Of a stretch of 64,000 bases of DNA, positions 41,677 to 51,553 are shown piece after piece. Below the pieces are notes generated by a model that saw nothing but the letters and a program-made list of their open reading frames with translations, made no database searches and was not told where the DNA came from. The stretch comes from Acidimicrobiales bacterium (GTDB lineage Bacteria > Actinomycetota > Acidimicrobiia > Acidimicrobiales > Iamiaceae). The stretch spans positions 62,001 to 126,000 of the forward strand of contig JAUJNP010000007.1 of the NCBI GenBank assembly GCA_030448105.1. Direction: 5' to 3'. Made by a program: the position numbers and the translations under genes. Within the stretch, counting starts at the first letter, position 1. Each line of letters starts with the position of its first letter.

Positions 41677-43737
41677 TCAGCGCAGGGCGCGGAGGAAGGC
41701 CTCGGCCTCGGCGCGGTCGCGGGTGCGGCGCATCGGGGGCAGGGCCCGGATGATGTCCCAGCGGTAGCGGGCGTTGGTGGCCAGGCGGGGGTCGAGCACG
41801 GCTACCGCCCCCCGGTCGTCGGCCGAGCGGATGAGGCGCCCGGCGCCCTGGGCCAGGAGGGTCACGGCCCGTGGGAGGTCGACCGTCCGGAAGGCGTCGA
41901 TCCGGGCCCGCTCCCGCCGGGCCTGCAGGAGCGGTTCGTCGGGGCGGGGGAAGGGGATGCGGTCGATGGTCACCAGCGAGAGGGAAGGGCCGGGCACGTC
42001 GACCCCCTGCCAGAAGCCCATGGTGGCGAACAGGCTGGTGTGCTCGTCGGTGCTGAACCGCTCGACCAGCACCGGCTTGGGCAGGTCCCGCTGCCCCAGG
42101 ACCGGCCAAGGCAACCGGGCCCGCAGGGCATCGAGGGCGGCATCGAGCGACCGCCAGCTGGTGAACAGGGCCAGGGTGCGGCCACCGGCGGCGGTGATCA
42201 ACGCCTCCAGGTCGTCGTGCATGGCCGCCTCGTAGGCGCTGGTGCGAGGGTCCGGGAGGTGGGCCGCGCAGTAGAGGAGGGCGTTGGCCTCGAAGTCGAA
42301 AGGGCTGCCCACGTCGAGGGCGGTGAAGCGGCCGGCCTCGAGGCCGAGCCGCGTGGGCAGCGACGGCAGCAGGGTCGCGCTGGTCAGCACCGCGGTCCTT
42401 GCCGTCCAGAGCACCTCACGCAGCACCTCGGCCACGTCGACCGGGGCCACCCTGAGCACCGGGGCGTGCTCGGGGCCCTCCACCCAGGCCACCGAGGTGA
42501 CGGGAACCGACACCGCGGCATCGACGACGGCGGTGACGTATCCGGTGAGCTTGGCCGCCCGCTGCTTGCGGGCGGCCACGTCGGACCCGGCCCGGTCGTC
42601 GTCGATCGCACCCAGCGCGGCGCGCACCCGCTCGAGCCGCTCCCGGGCCAGCGCCAGAGCATCGGCGATCTCGGGTTCGAGGGCGCCCCGCAGCCGGCGG
42701 CCCACGTGGCCGGCCAGCGCGGCGGTGAGCCCCGTGCCGCTCGCCTCCAGCTCGGCCACCAGCTTGGGATCGTCGATGATGGCGGCCACCACCCGGGCCA
42801 GCGCCGAGAAGCGGGCGCCGCCCAGCTCGATCCCAAAGGTCGCCGAGATCGTGTCCTCGAGCTGGTGGGCCTCGTCCACCACGACCAGGTCGTGCTCGGG
42901 CAGGACCACCCCGCCGCTCTCGAGGTGCAGCCCGTAGAGGTGGGTGTTGACCACCACCACGTCGGCCTCCTCGGCCGCCTGGCGGGCCCGCTCGGCGAAG
43001 CACCGGTCGCCCGACGGGCAGCGCGCCGCCCCGGGGCACTCACGGGCGGCCACGCTGACCGCCGCCCAGGCGCTGGGCGAGGGCTCGAAGTCCAGGTCGG
43101 CGCGGTCACCCCCCTCGCTGGTGGAGGCGAAGGCCCGAAGCCGCCTTAGCTCATCGGCGGGCGCCCGGTCGGCCAGCCCGTCGAGGGCCAGCTGGTCGGC
43201 GCCGGCGGCCCGGTCGATCTCGGCGATGCGTTGGAGGCACACGTAGTTGGCCCGTCCCTTGAGCACGGCGAAGGAGAAGGGCGTGCCGAGGTGGGCGGCG
43301 AGGAACGGCAGGTCCTTGCCGGCGAGCTGGTCCTGCAGGGCCTTGGTGGCGGTGGCCACCACCGTTCGCTTCCCCGACAGGACGGCCGGGACGAGGTAGG
43401 CGAGGGATTTGCCGGTGCCGGTGCCGGCCTGCACCACCAGGTGGCGCCCGCTCGAGACTGCGGCGGCCACCGCCTCGGCCATCTCGACCTGTCCAGGCCG
43501 GGCTTCCCCACCCCCAGGCAGCGCCGCCGTGACCCGGGCCAGGGCGGTGCTGGTTGGCCGGCCTCCAGCCGGCCCCGCTTCGCGGATCCGGCTTTCACCT
43601 GTTGTGCTGCTCCGCCTGGCGGACTCCGCAGCGGTACCACCTCCGGCCAGCCCCGCTTCGCCGATCCGGCTGTCATCGCTCGTGCTGCTCCGACTGGCCG
43701 ACTCCGCGGCGGTACCAACATCGGCCGGCTCGGTCAC
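41677..43737 (-). CDS. dinG: DinG/XPD-type DNA helicase with repeat-derived N-terminus
   Basis: 686 residues. Superfamily 2 Fe-S helicase: Walker A AGTGTGKSLAY near 102, four Fe-S cysteines (NYVC near 167, CPGAARC, then C in SGDRCF), DEAH box VVDEAHQ near 272, and motif VI QGAGRLIRS near 630. Residues about 7-60 are two 26-residue tandem units of pattern GTAAES-x-x-SSTxxxSRIxEAGxAGG, encoded by the dispersed repeat (43567-43716). The helicase proper begins near residue 62. DinG unwinds R-loops and damaged forks. Whether the added head is tolerated or useful is unknown. Confidence 0.92.
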   Translation of the reverse strand: MTEPADVGTAAESASRSSTSDDSRIGEAGLAGGGTAAESARRSSTTGESRIREAGPAGGRPTSTALARVTAALPGGGEARPGQVEMAEAVAAAVSSGRHLVVQAGTGTGKSLAYLVPAVLSGKRTVVATATKALQDQLAGKDLPFLAAHLGTPFSFAVLKGRANYVCLQRIAEIDRAAGADQLALDGLADRAPADELRRLRAFASTSEGGDRADLDFEPSPSAWAAVSVAARECPGAARCPSGDRCFAERARQAAEEADVVVVNTHLYGLHLESGGVVLPEHDLVVVDEAHQLEDTISATFGIELGGARFSALARVVAAIIDDPKLVAELEASGTGLTAALAGHVGRRLRGALEPEIADALALARERLERVRAALGAIDDDRAGSDVAARKQRAAKLTGYVTAVVDAAVSVPVTSVAWVEGPEHAPVLRVAPVDVAEVLREVLWTARTAVLTSATLLPSLPTRLGLEAGRFTALDVGSPFDFEANALLYCAAHLPDPRTSAYEAAMHDDLEALITAAGGRTLALFTSWRSLDAALDALRARLPWPVLGQRDLPKPVLVERFSTDEHTSLFATMGFWQGVDVPGPSLSLVTIDRIPFPRPDEPLLQARRERARIDAFRTVDLPRAVTLLAQGAGRLIRSADDRGAVAVLDPRLATNARYRWDIIRALPPMRRTRDRAEAEAFLRALR
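43567..43716. repeat. Two tandem in-frame copies of a dispersed repeat inside dinG
   Basis: Units of 78 bases (43567-43638 and 43645-43716 cores), each with cgcttcgc-x-gatccggct, gctgctccg-x-ctggc and gcggtacca. They correspond to the element at 28869-28946. The 78-base period keeps the dinG frame. Confidence 0.8.
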
Positions 43738-43917
43738 CGGGCCGACGGTAGCGGCGGCCGCGGGAGGGATAGCCCGATCACGAAGGCCATCTCGCCGGGA
43801 CCGCTCAGAGCGGCATCACCGCGATCACCTCCCGAGCGCGCGCAGCCGGTCCATGCCGCTTCCTATCCGGTCGAACCCCTCGCGGGTGGCGGGGCTGCGG
43901 ACAGGTAGGTTGCGGCG

Positions 43918-44640
43918 GTGGTGGGCCCTGCTCTCGATCCGGCGCGCATCCCTCGCCACGTGGCGGTGGTGATGGACGGGAACGGGCGCTGGGCCCAGCA
44001 GCGCGGCCTACGCCGCACCGAGGGGCACGCCGCCGGGGAGAAGGCGCTGTTCGACACGGTCGAAGGGGCGATCGACGCCGGTGTGCGCTGGTTCACCGTG
44101 TACGCCTTCAGCACCGAGAACTGGCGCCGACCGCCCGACGAGGTGCGCTACCTGATGGGGTTCAACAAGGGGATCCTCGAGCGCCACGCCGAGGATCTCC
44201 ACGCCCGGGACGTCCGCATCGACTTCGCCGGCCGCCGCGACTGGCGGGTGCCGCGCGGCGTGCTCCGGCGCATGGACTGGGCCGCCGACCTCACCCGCCA
44301 CAACTCGGGCATGACCCTCACCATCGCCTTCAACTACGGGGGCCGGGCCGAGATCGTCGACGCCGTCCGTGGCCTGGTGGCCGAGGGCGTGCCCGCCGAC
44401 AAGGTCGACGAGAAGGCCATCCGCCGCCACCTCTACCACCCCGAGATGCCCGACCCCGATCTCATGATCCGCACCTCGGGGGAGTTCCGCATCTCCAACT
44501 TCCTGCTCTGGGAGCTGGCCTACAGCGAGATCGTGTTCCTCGACGTGCTGTGGCCCGACTTCCGGCGCGAGCACCTATTCGACGCCATCCGTGAGTACCA
44601 GGCCCGCGAACGCCGGTTCGGGGGCGTCGGCTCCCCGTGA
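43918..44640 (+). CDS. uppS: Isoprenyl (undecaprenyl-type) diphosphate synthase
   Basis: 240 residues from GTG. cis-Prenyltransferase: HVAVVMDGNGRWA near residue 14 (catalytic Asp), AFSTENWRRP near 62, and RTSGEFRISNFLLWELAYSE near 180. Makes the C50/C55 lipid carrier for cell-wall synthesis. Normal length. Ten bases before recO; uppS-recO is a common actinobacterial pair. Confidence 0.95.
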   Translation: MVGPALDPARIPRHVAVVMDGNGRWAQQRGLRRTEGHAAGEKALFDTVEGAIDAGVRWFTVYAFSTENWRRPPDEVRYLMGFNKGILERHAEDLHARDVRIDFAGRRDWRVPRGVLRRMDWAADLTRHNSGMTLTIAFNYGGRAEIVDAVRGLVAEGVPADKVDEKAIRRHLYHPEMPDPDLMIRTSGEFRISNFLLWELAYSEIVFLDVLWPDFRREHLFDAIREYQARERRFGGVGSP

Positions 44641-44649
44641 GGTGGTGAG

Positions 44650-45363
44650 GTGCTCTACCGCGACCACGGGATCGTGCTGCGCACTCACAAGCTGGGCGAG
44701 GCCGACCGGATCGTCACCTTCGTCACCGAGCACCGCGGCAAGGTGCGGGCGGTGGCCAAGGGCGTGCGCAAGACCAAGAGCCGGTTCGGCGCCCGGCTCG
44801 AGGCTCCCAGCCACGTGGCCCTGCAGCTCTACGAGGGTCGCGAGCTCGACATCGTCACCCAGGCGGAGAGCGTCGACCACTTCCGTGACGTCAGGACGGA
44901 CCTCGACCGCTTGGCCCGGGCCGTCACCATGCTGGAGGCCGCCGACCAGCTCTCCCTCGAACGCGAACCGAACCCCCGTCTCTACCGGATGCTCCTCGGG
45001 GCGCTGCGCTCGCTGGCCGCCAGGGACAGCCCGCTCGTGCCGGCCGCCTTCTTCTGGCGGGTTCTGGCGCTCGAGGGATTCGAACCCGTGGTCGACGCCT
45101 GCGTGACCTGCGGAACCACCGAGGACCTCGTGGCCTTCGACCTCAGCGAGGGAGGCGTGCTGTGCCGGGCCGACCGGCGAGGCCAGGCCCTGAGCCCCGG
45201 AGCCCTCGACCTCATGCGCCGCATCCTCGCCGGCCGGGTGGCGGGGGTGCTGGAGGAGCCCGCCTCGCCCGCCACCGTCGAGCTCGAGCACCTCGCGGTC
45301 CGAGCCCTCGAGCACCACATAGAGCGTCGCCTGCGCTCGGTCGGCCTCCTCGACCGCGGCTGA
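44650..45363 (+). CDS. recO: DNA repair protein RecO
   Basis: 237 residues from GTG. OB-fold N-terminus (YRDHGIVLRTHKLGEADRIVTFVTEHRGKVRAVAKG), helical middle, and a zinc site of which CVTCG (near residue 154) and the later C in GGVLCRAD are visible. Loads RecA on SSB-coated DNA with RecR. Only three of the usual four cysteines are apparent. Confidence 0.93.
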   Translation: MLYRDHGIVLRTHKLGEADRIVTFVTEHRGKVRAVAKGVRKTKSRFGARLEAPSHVALQLYEGRELDIVTQAESVDHFRDVRTDLDRLARAVTMLEAADQLSLEREPNPRLYRMLLGALRSLAARDSPLVPAAFFWRVLALEGFEPVVDACVTCGTTEDLVAFDLSEGGVLCRADRRGQALSPGALDLMRRILAGRVAGVLEEPASPATVELEHLAVRALEHHIERRLRSVGLLDRG

Positions 45364-45469
45364 GCGGAGGTCCGGAAGTCGACGCTGGCCGCCCCTGAGG
45401 GACTGAAAGGCAACAGCGGGGCGATCGGTGGGCCAAACTGGGCGCGTCTGCCAGCGGGAGGAAACAACC

Positions 45470-46010
45470 ATGAGCGATCAGAACCCCACCGAACCGGACG
45501 CCGAGCGCGCCGAACCCGCCCCCGCCCCCGCCCGAGGTCGGTTCCCGCCCCTGTCGTGGGACGCCCCACCGGCGTCCGACCCGGGTGCACCGCCACCGTC
45601 ATGGGACGCACCGCCGCCACCGGAGGGGGGAGGTTCCCAGCCCGGCTGGGATCGCCGCCGCCGATGGCCGACGCTCCCGCCCAGGGGTGGAGCCAGACCG
45701 ACTACGCCGCCCCGCCGCCCGCGGGCGGCTACGGCGACCCCTACGCCACGGGGGCGCCGCCCATGACCATGCCCGGTGCTCCCCCGGGTACCAGCCCAAG
45801 CAGAAGATGGTGGCCGGCCTACTCGGGATCCTGCTCGGGGCGTGGGGCGTGCACAGCTTCTACCTCGGCGACTCCAAGAAGGGCATCATCCAGATCGTGG
45901 TCACCCTGGTGACGTGCGGCCTCGGTGGGCTGTGGGGCCTCATCGAGGGGATCATGATCCTCACCGGCAACATCAACACCGACGCCAACGGGGTCCCGCT
46001 GGTCGACTGA
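45470..46010 (+). pseudogene. TM2-domain membrane protein, frame broken twice
   Basis: ATG 45470 with upstream GGAGG. A Pro/Ala/Glu-rich head, including two related SWDAPP units, leads to a C-terminal TM2 domain (KQKMVAGLLGILLGAWGVHSFYLGD, then ILTGNINTDANGVPLVD). The reading frame must step back one base near 45650 and again in a C-run near 45783 to join these parts. With both repaired the protein is about 180 residues, a typical actinobacterial TM2 protein of unknown function. Base-calling error in GC homopolymers is the simplest explanation; true decay is possible. Confidence 0.75.
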
Positions 46011-46074
46011 GTCGACCGTTGCCCTCGGAACCGGCTCGGAGCCGGGGCGAGGGGCACAACTACGCTCCCGCGCC

Positions 46075-47407
46075 ATGCCGGAGCCGCCCACTGATCCCGA
46101 GCTGCCCGATTTTCGACAAGATCGTCAACCTCAGCAAGCGGCGGGGCTTCGTCTTCCCGTCGGCGGAGATCTACGGCGGGTTCCGGTCCACCTACGACTA
46201 CGGGCCCATCGGTGTGCTGCTGCTGCGCAACGTGAAGGACGCCTGGTGGCGCTCCATGGTGCAGCTGCGCGACGACGTCGTGGGCCTCGACGCCGCCATC
46301 CTCTCCCCGCCGGCGGTGTGGGAGGCGTCGGGACACCTCGCCACGTTCTCGGACCCGCTGGTGGACTGCCGCCACTGCGGCGCCCGCCACCGCCAGGACA
46401 AGCTCGACGACCCCGACGTGTGCCCCACCTGCGGCACCCGGGGCAGCTTCACCGAGCCCCGCCAGTTCAACCTCATGTTCCAGACCCACGCCGGACCGGT
46501 GGAGGACGACGCGTCGGTGGCCTACCTGCGCCCGGAGACCGCTCAGGGCATCTTCGTGAACTTCGCCAACGTGGTGAACACCAGCCGCAAGCGGCCGCCC
46601 TTCGGGATCGCCCAGATCGGCAAGTCCTTCCGCAACGAGATCACGCCGGGGAACTTCGTGTTCCGCACCCGGGAGTTCGAGCAGATGGAGATGGAGTACT
46701 TCGTGCCGCCCGGTGACGGGCCCCGCTGGTACGAGTACTGGTGCGCCGAGCGCTTCGCCTGGTACGTCGAGCTCGGGATCCCCAAGGACCGGCTGCGGCT
46801 GCGGCCCCACGACCCCGACGAGCTCAGCCACTACTCCTCGGGCACCTCCGACGTGGAGTTCCTGTTCCCGTGGGGGTGGGACGAGCTCGAGGGGATCGCC
46901 CAGCGCACCGACTTCGATCTCACCCGCCACGCCGAGCACTCCGGGGAGAAGCTGGACTGGTTCGACCAGGCCACCGGCACCCGCTACGTGCCCCACGTGG
47001 TCGAGCCGGCCGCCGGCGCCACCCGCACGATGATGGCGTTCCTGATGGCTGCCTACGACGAGGAGGAGGTGCGGGGCGAGACCCGCACGGTGCTGCGCCT
47101 CCACCCCCGGCTGGCGCCGTTCAAGGTGGCCGTGCTCCCGCTGTCCAAGAAGCCCGAACTGACCGGCCCGGCGCGAGAGGTCCTGGCCCGCCTCCAGCCG
47201 GTGTTCATGTGCGACTACGACGAGACCCAGGCCATCGGGCGCCGCTACCGCCGCCAGGACGAGCTCGGCACCCCCTACTGCGTCACGTTCGACTTCGAGT
47301 CACCCGACGATGGCGCCGTCACCGTGCGCGAGCGCGACTCGATGGCCCAGGACCGCGTCCCCGTCGACGACCTCGTCGCCTACCTGCGGGAGCGCCTCGA
47401 GGTCTGA
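46075..47407 (+). CDS. glyQS: Glycyl-tRNA synthetase, one frameshift near the start
   Basis: Class II synthetase of the single-chain eukaryote/archaeal-type found in actinobacteria (about 443 residues). Motifs: FDKIVNLSKRRGFVFPSAEIYGG, YDYGPIGVLL, zinc-like CRHCGARHRQ and CPTCGTRG, motif 2 GKSFRNEITPGNFVFRTREFEQMEMEYF, HYSSGTSDVEF, and anticodon domain from PFKVAVLPLSKKPEL. The ATG at 46075 and its first 12 codons are one base out of frame with the body; an extra T in TTTT at 46111-46114 explains this. The remainder is intact. Confidence 0.9.
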
Positions 47408-47416
47408 CGCGGGCGG

Positions 47417-47806
47417 CTACTTCGCCGGGCCGGGCCGCGGCCGGGTGGCGCTCAGGCCGGCGATCCCGCAGGCGAAGAGGCCGATGCCCAAAAGGATCAG
47501 GACGATCCCGGGCGCCTGGAGCACGGAGCCGACCAGGAAGAGGGGGACGCCGGCGGCCGCTCCCCACCCGAAGCCGGCACGCTTGTGGCGCCGGAGGTCC
47601 TGGGCGGCGCTGACCAGGAGCAGGAACGGCACCAGCAGGACGATGAGGCCGACCACCGAGAAGATGGCGAAATAGCCGTGAGGGTCGGTGTTGTCGGAGT
47701 CGTTGCTGCCGACCATGAGGGACAGCAGCAAGGCCGCCGTCCCGAGCACGAGGACCAGGGTGGTGAGCACGGCGATCAGCATCCGGGTCCACCACGGAGT
47801 GGTCAC
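47417..47806 (-). CDS. Small three-helix membrane protein
   Basis: 129 residues from GTG overlapping the preceding oxidoreductase stop. Hydrophobic segments near 9-30, 43-62 and 80-115, with short polar loops (VGSNDSDNTDPHGY and DLRRHKRAG). No recognised domain. Coupled to the F420 enzyme by a GTGA overlap, but a functional link is not apparent. Confidence 0.7.
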   Translation of the reverse strand: MTTPWWTRMLIAVLTTLVLVLGTAALLLSLMVGSNDSDNTDPHGYFAIFSVVGLIVLLVPFLLLVSAAQDLRRHKRAGFGWGAAAGVPLFLVGSVLQAPGIVLILLGIGLFACGIAGLSATRPRPGPAK

Positions 47807-48741
47807 CCCGTGAGGGAGAGCAGCTTGCCGGCCCGGCGCACGGCGTCGACGTCGGAGAGCGGCATGTTGAAGATGAGCTCGTCCACGCCGGCGCCGGCGA
47901 ACGTCTCCACCTCGGCGACCACCTCGTCCTCCTGGCCGACGGTGAAGCCCGCGGCCGCCTCGGCCCCGGCCGCGTCGACCAGGAACTGGCGGGTCTGGGC
48001 CGTCTGCTCCGGCGAGTCGGTCAGCATGAGGGTCGACATGCGGGTGACGGAGATCTCCGAGGGGTCGCGCCCCACATCGGCGCAGTGGCGCTGGAGCACG
48101 TCGATCTTGTGACGGACGGTGTCCACGTCGCCGGCGATGTTGCAGGCGTCGGCGTACTGGGCCACGAGGCGCAGCGTGCGCTTCTCGCCACCACCGCCGA
48201 TCATGATGGGGATGCCGCCCTCGCGCAGTGGGCGGGGAAGGTTGCGGGCCTCGCGGACCGAGTGGTGGCGACCGGTGAAGGTGGCCGGGTCCTCGGCGAA
48301 CATCGCCCGGCAGATCTGGACGGCGTCCTCCAGGCGGTCCATCCGCTCCTTCACCGGGGGGAAGTCGAAGCCGAGGGCCTCGTGCTCCACGTCGTACCAG
48401 GCGGCGCCGATGCCGAGGATGGCGCGGCCTCGGGAGATCACGTCGAGGGTGGTGATGATCTTGGCCAGCATCCCCGGGTTGCGGTAGGTCACCCCGGTCA
48501 CGAGGGTGCCCAGCTGCACCCGCTCCGTGCGGGCGGCCAGCGCCCCCAGGAGGGTGTAGGCCTCCAGCATCGGCTGGTCGGGCCCGCCGAGCGGCGGCAG
48601 CTGGAAGAAGTGGTCCATCACCCACACCGAGGAGAAGCCCGACTCCTCGGCGGCGACGGCGTGGCTGGCCACCCGCTCGAAGAGGTCGGCGTCCTCGACG
48701 TCGTGGGTGAAGTTGGGGATCTGCAGGCCGAAGCGCGTCAT
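47803..48741 (-). CDS. F420-dependent LLM-class oxidoreductase (TIGR03560-like)
   Basis: 312 residues from ATG 48739-48741 (MTRFGLQIPNF). Luciferase-like TIM barrel with SVWVMDHFFQLPPLGG, VQLGTLVTGVTYRNP, DVISRGRAILGIGAAWYDVEHEALG near 105 and IPIMIGGGGEKRTLRLVAQYAD near 168. Expected to use F420H2 or F420; substrate unknown. Second enzyme of this superfamily in the window, from a different subgroup than the one at 7397-8407. Confidence 0.85.
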   Translation of the reverse strand: MTRFGLQIPNFTHDVEDADLFERVASHAVAAEESGFSSVWVMDHFFQLPPLGGPDQPMLEAYTLLGALAARTERVQLGTLVTGVTYRNPGMLAKIITTLDVISRGRAILGIGAAWYDVEHEALGFDFPPVKERMDRLEDAVQICRAMFAEDPATFTGRHHSVREARNLPRPLREGGIPIMIGGGGEKRTLRLVAQYADACNIAGDVDTVRHKIDVLQRHCADVGRDPSEISVTRMSTLMLTDSPEQTAQTRQFLVDAAGAEAAAGFTVGQEDEVVAEVETFAGAGVDELIFNMPLSDVDAVRRAGKLLSLTG

Positions 48742-48771
48742 GACCGCACCGTAGGGCACCGCCGATGGCCG

Positions 48772-48870
48772 TAACCCGTCCGCCGACCCCACCCACGTCC
48801 GCCGACCCCACCCGCCGCCCTAGGGGGCGCCGCCTCCGGCGGCGGCCGACAGGAACCTGAGCGACGGCGC
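48772..48870. repeat. Dispersed repeat upstream of ppdK
   Basis: Two copies of cgtccgccgaccccacc, then gcgccgcctccggcggcggc, a TCC-loop hairpin, and a second weaker one (gacggcgccttcggctccgg). The same cgtccgccgacccc core is tandem at 16134-16233. Lies between divergent genes, where a promoter for ppdK would be expected. Confidence 0.7.
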
Positions 48871-48898
48871 CTTCGGCTCCGGCCGTACGATCTTGCCG

Positions 48899-51553
48899 GT
48901 GCCGTACGTCTACGCCTTCGACCACGCGCACCGGCGCCCCCCGATGACCAAGAAGGACCTGCTCGGGGGCAAGGGAGCCAACCTGGCGGAGATGACCTCG
49001 GTGCTGGGGTTGCCCGTGCCGCCCGGCTTCACCATCACCACCGCCGCATGCCGTGACCACCTCGCCCGCGGCTGGCCCGAAGGCCTCGACGCCGAGCTGG
49101 CCCGCCACGTCGGGCGCCTGGAGAAGGCGATGGGGCGGACGCTGGGCGACCCCGAGGACCCGCTGCTGGTCAGCGTGCGCTCCGGCGCCCGGTTCTCGAT
49201 GCCCGGGATGATGGACACGGTGCTCAACCTCGGCCTGAACGACCGGTCGGTCGAGGGCCTGGCCGCCGCCACCGACGACGAGCGCTTCGCCTACGACTCC
49301 TACCGGCGCTTCATCGCCATGTACGGCCGCATCGTGCTCGACGTCGACGGCGCCGTGTTCGACGGACCGCTCGAGGAGCTGAAGGCGCGTGTTCGTGCAC
49401 CGGCCGACGCCGACGTCCCTGCCGCCGACCTCCGCGAGCTCTGCGCCCGCTACCGCGACGCCATCGAGGCCCGCAGCCCCACGCCGTTCCCCCAGGATCC
49501 CGACCAGCAGCTCCGGGGAGCGGTGGAGGCCGTGTTCCGCTCCTGGGACGGGCCGCGCGCCGTCGCCTACCGCTTGCGCGAGCGGATCCCCCACGACCTC
49601 GGCACGGCGGTCAACGTGCAGGCCATGGTGTTCGGCAACCGGGACGAGCGATCGGGCACCGGGGTGGGCTTCACCCGCGATCCCGCCACCGGGGCCAAGG
49701 GCGAGTACGGCGACTTCCTGCTCAACGCGCAGGGCGAGGACGTGGTAGCCGGCATCCGCAACACCGAGCCGCTGTCGGCCCTGCGCGACCGGTTCCCGGA
49801 GATCCACCGCCAGCTGCTCGACATCTTCGCCAAGCTGGAGCGGCACTACCGCGACATGTGCGACACCGAGTTCACCATCGAGCAGGACAAGCTCTGGATG
49901 CTGCAGACCCGCGTGGGCAAGCGCACCGGTGCCGCCGCCTTGCGCATGGCGGTGGACATGACCCGTGACCTCAAGCTCTCCCGGGAGGAGGTCCTCTCCC
50001 GCATCACCGCCGACCACCTCGACCAGGTGCTGCACCCCACCTTCGAGCCAACGGGCGCCAAGGTCATCGCCAGCGGCTTACCTGCGTCGCCCGGTGCGGC
50101 GGTGGGCCGGGCCTACTTCAGCGCCGAGGCGGCGGTGGAAGCGGTGGACCGCGGCGAGCAGGTCGTGCTCGTGCGCAGCGAGACCTCCCCCGAGGACGTC
50201 CAGGGCATGCAGGTGGCCCAAGGCGTCCTCACCGCCCGCGGCGGGCTGGTCAGCCATGCCGCCGTGGTGGCCCGGGGGTGGGGTGTGCCCGCCGTCGTCG
50301 GCGCCGAGTCGATCCGGGTCACGGAGCGCTCCTTCGCCGTCGACGGCGTCACCGTCTCAGAGGGCGACGTCATCTCCCTCGACGGGTCCACCGGGGAGGT
50401 GATGGTCGGCGAGGTGGCGGTGTCGGCGCCCGAGCCGCCCGCCGAGCTCGCCACCGTGCTCGGCTGGGCCGACCGCGTCCGCAGGGGCAAGCTGGCGGTG
50501 CGGGTCAACGCCGACAACGGGCCCGACGCCCGGGCCGGCCGGGAGTTCGGTGCCGAGGGCATCGGCTTGTGCCGCACCGAGCACATGTTCCTCGCCGAGG
50601 ACCGCCTTCCCATCGTGCGCCGCATGATCCTCGCCGACACCCCCGAGGAGGAGGGCGCCGCCCTCGAGGCGCTGCGGGTGGCCCAGAAGGAGGACTTCCT
50701 CGTCATCCTCTCGGAGATGGACGGGCTGCCGGTCACCGTGCGCCTGCTCGACCCCCCGCTGCACGAGTTCCTGCCCCGGTCGGACGAGCTGATGGTGAAG
50801 GAGGCCACCGAGGGCCTCACCGGCGAGGAGCAGGCCCTCCTCTCCGCCGCCCGGGAGTGGGAGGAGCAGAACCCGATGCTCGGCACCCGGGGCGTGCGCC
50901 TCGGCGTGGTCAAGCCGGGCCTCTACGCCATGCAGGTGCGGGCCCTGATGCAGGCGGCCGAGGAGCGGGTCGCGGCCGGCGGGAAGCCGATCGTGGAGAT
51001 CATGATCCCCCTCACCGTCACCCGGGAGGAGCTGGCCGAGGCCCGCCGTTGGGTGGAGGGGGCCATCACCGAGGTGCGGTCCGAGGCCGGAGGCGGCCGG
51101 CGTGGGCGTCGGCGGCCGCGTGTCGCCATCGGCACCATGATCGAGACCCCCCGGGCGGCGATCCGGGCCGATGAGATCGCCGAGGAGGCCGACTTCTTCT
51201 CCTTCGGCACCAACGACCTCACCCAGATGACCTTCGGCTTCAGCCGCGACGACGTGGAGGGCCGGATGATGACGGCCTACCTCGAGCAGGGGCTGCTGGC
51301 CCGCAACCCCTTCGAGACCCTCGACCGGGACGGCGTGGGCGAGCTGGTGAGAAGGGCAGCGGCGGCGGGGCGAGCCACCAAGGCGGACCTCAAGCTCGGT
51401 GTGTGCGGCGAGCACGGGGGAGACCCGGAGTCGATCGCCGCGTTCTGGGAGGCCGGCCTCGACTACGTGTCTTGTTCGCCCTTCCGGGTTCCGATTGCCC
51501 GCTTGGCCGCCGCGCAGGCCATCATCGGGGACGGATCTCCCCCCTCCCGATGA
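48899..51553 (+). CDS. ppdK: Pyruvate, phosphate dikinase
   Basis: About 884 residues from GTG 48899 (TTG 48893 also in frame). N-terminal ATP-grasp nucleotide domain (DLLGGKGANLAEMTSVLGLPVPPGF), phosphohistidine domain with GGLVSHAAVVARGWGVPAVVG near 452, and C-terminal TIM barrel (CRTEHMFLAEDRLP, GTRGVRLGVVKPGLY, FSFGTNDLTQMTFGFSRDD, VCGEHGGDPES, SCSPFRVPIARLA). Interconverts pyruvate, ATP and Pi with PEP, AMP and PPi. All catalytic blocks present. Coupled to terC through ATGA. Confidence 0.95.
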   Translation: MPYVYAFDHAHRRPPMTKKDLLGGKGANLAEMTSVLGLPVPPGFTITTAACRDHLARGWPEGLDAELARHVGRLEKAMGRTLGDPEDPLLVSVRSGARFSMPGMMDTVLNLGLNDRSVEGLAAATDDERFAYDSYRRFIAMYGRIVLDVDGAVFDGPLEELKARVRAPADADVPAADLRELCARYRDAIEARSPTPFPQDPDQQLRGAVEAVFRSWDGPRAVAYRLRERIPHDLGTAVNVQAMVFGNRDERSGTGVGFTRDPATGAKGEYGDFLLNAQGEDVVAGIRNTEPLSALRDRFPEIHRQLLDIFAKLERHYRDMCDTEFTIEQDKLWMLQTRVGKRTGAAALRMAVDMTRDLKLSREEVLSRITADHLDQVLHPTFEPTGAKVIASGLPASPGAAVGRAYFSAEAAVEAVDRGEQVVLVRSETSPEDVQGMQVAQGVLTARGGLVSHAAVVARGWGVPAVVGAESIRVTERSFAVDGVTVSEGDVISLDGSTGEVMVGEVAVSAPEPPAELATVLGWADRVRRGKLAVRVNADNGPDARAGREFGAEGIGLCRTEHMFLAEDRLPIVRRMILADTPEEEGAALEALRVAQKEDFLVILSEMDGLPVTVRLLDPPLHEFLPRSDELMVKEATEGLTGEEQALLSAAREWEEQNPMLGTRGVRLGVVKPGLYAMQVRALMQAAEERVAAGGKPIVEIMIPLTVTREELAEARRWVEGAITEVRSEAGGGRRGRRRPRVAIGTMIETPRAAIRADEIAEEADFFSFGTNDLTQMTFGFSRDDVEGRMMTAYLEQGLLARNPFETLDRDGVGELVRRAAAAGRATKADLKLGVCGEHGGDPESIAAFWEAGLDYVSCSPFRVPIARLAAAQAIIGDGSPPSR

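Noticed and set aside
47417..50035. Very long minus-strand frame opposite ppdK
   Set aside because: Shadow of ppdK; only its last 129 codons are a plausible membrane protein, and those are annotated separately.
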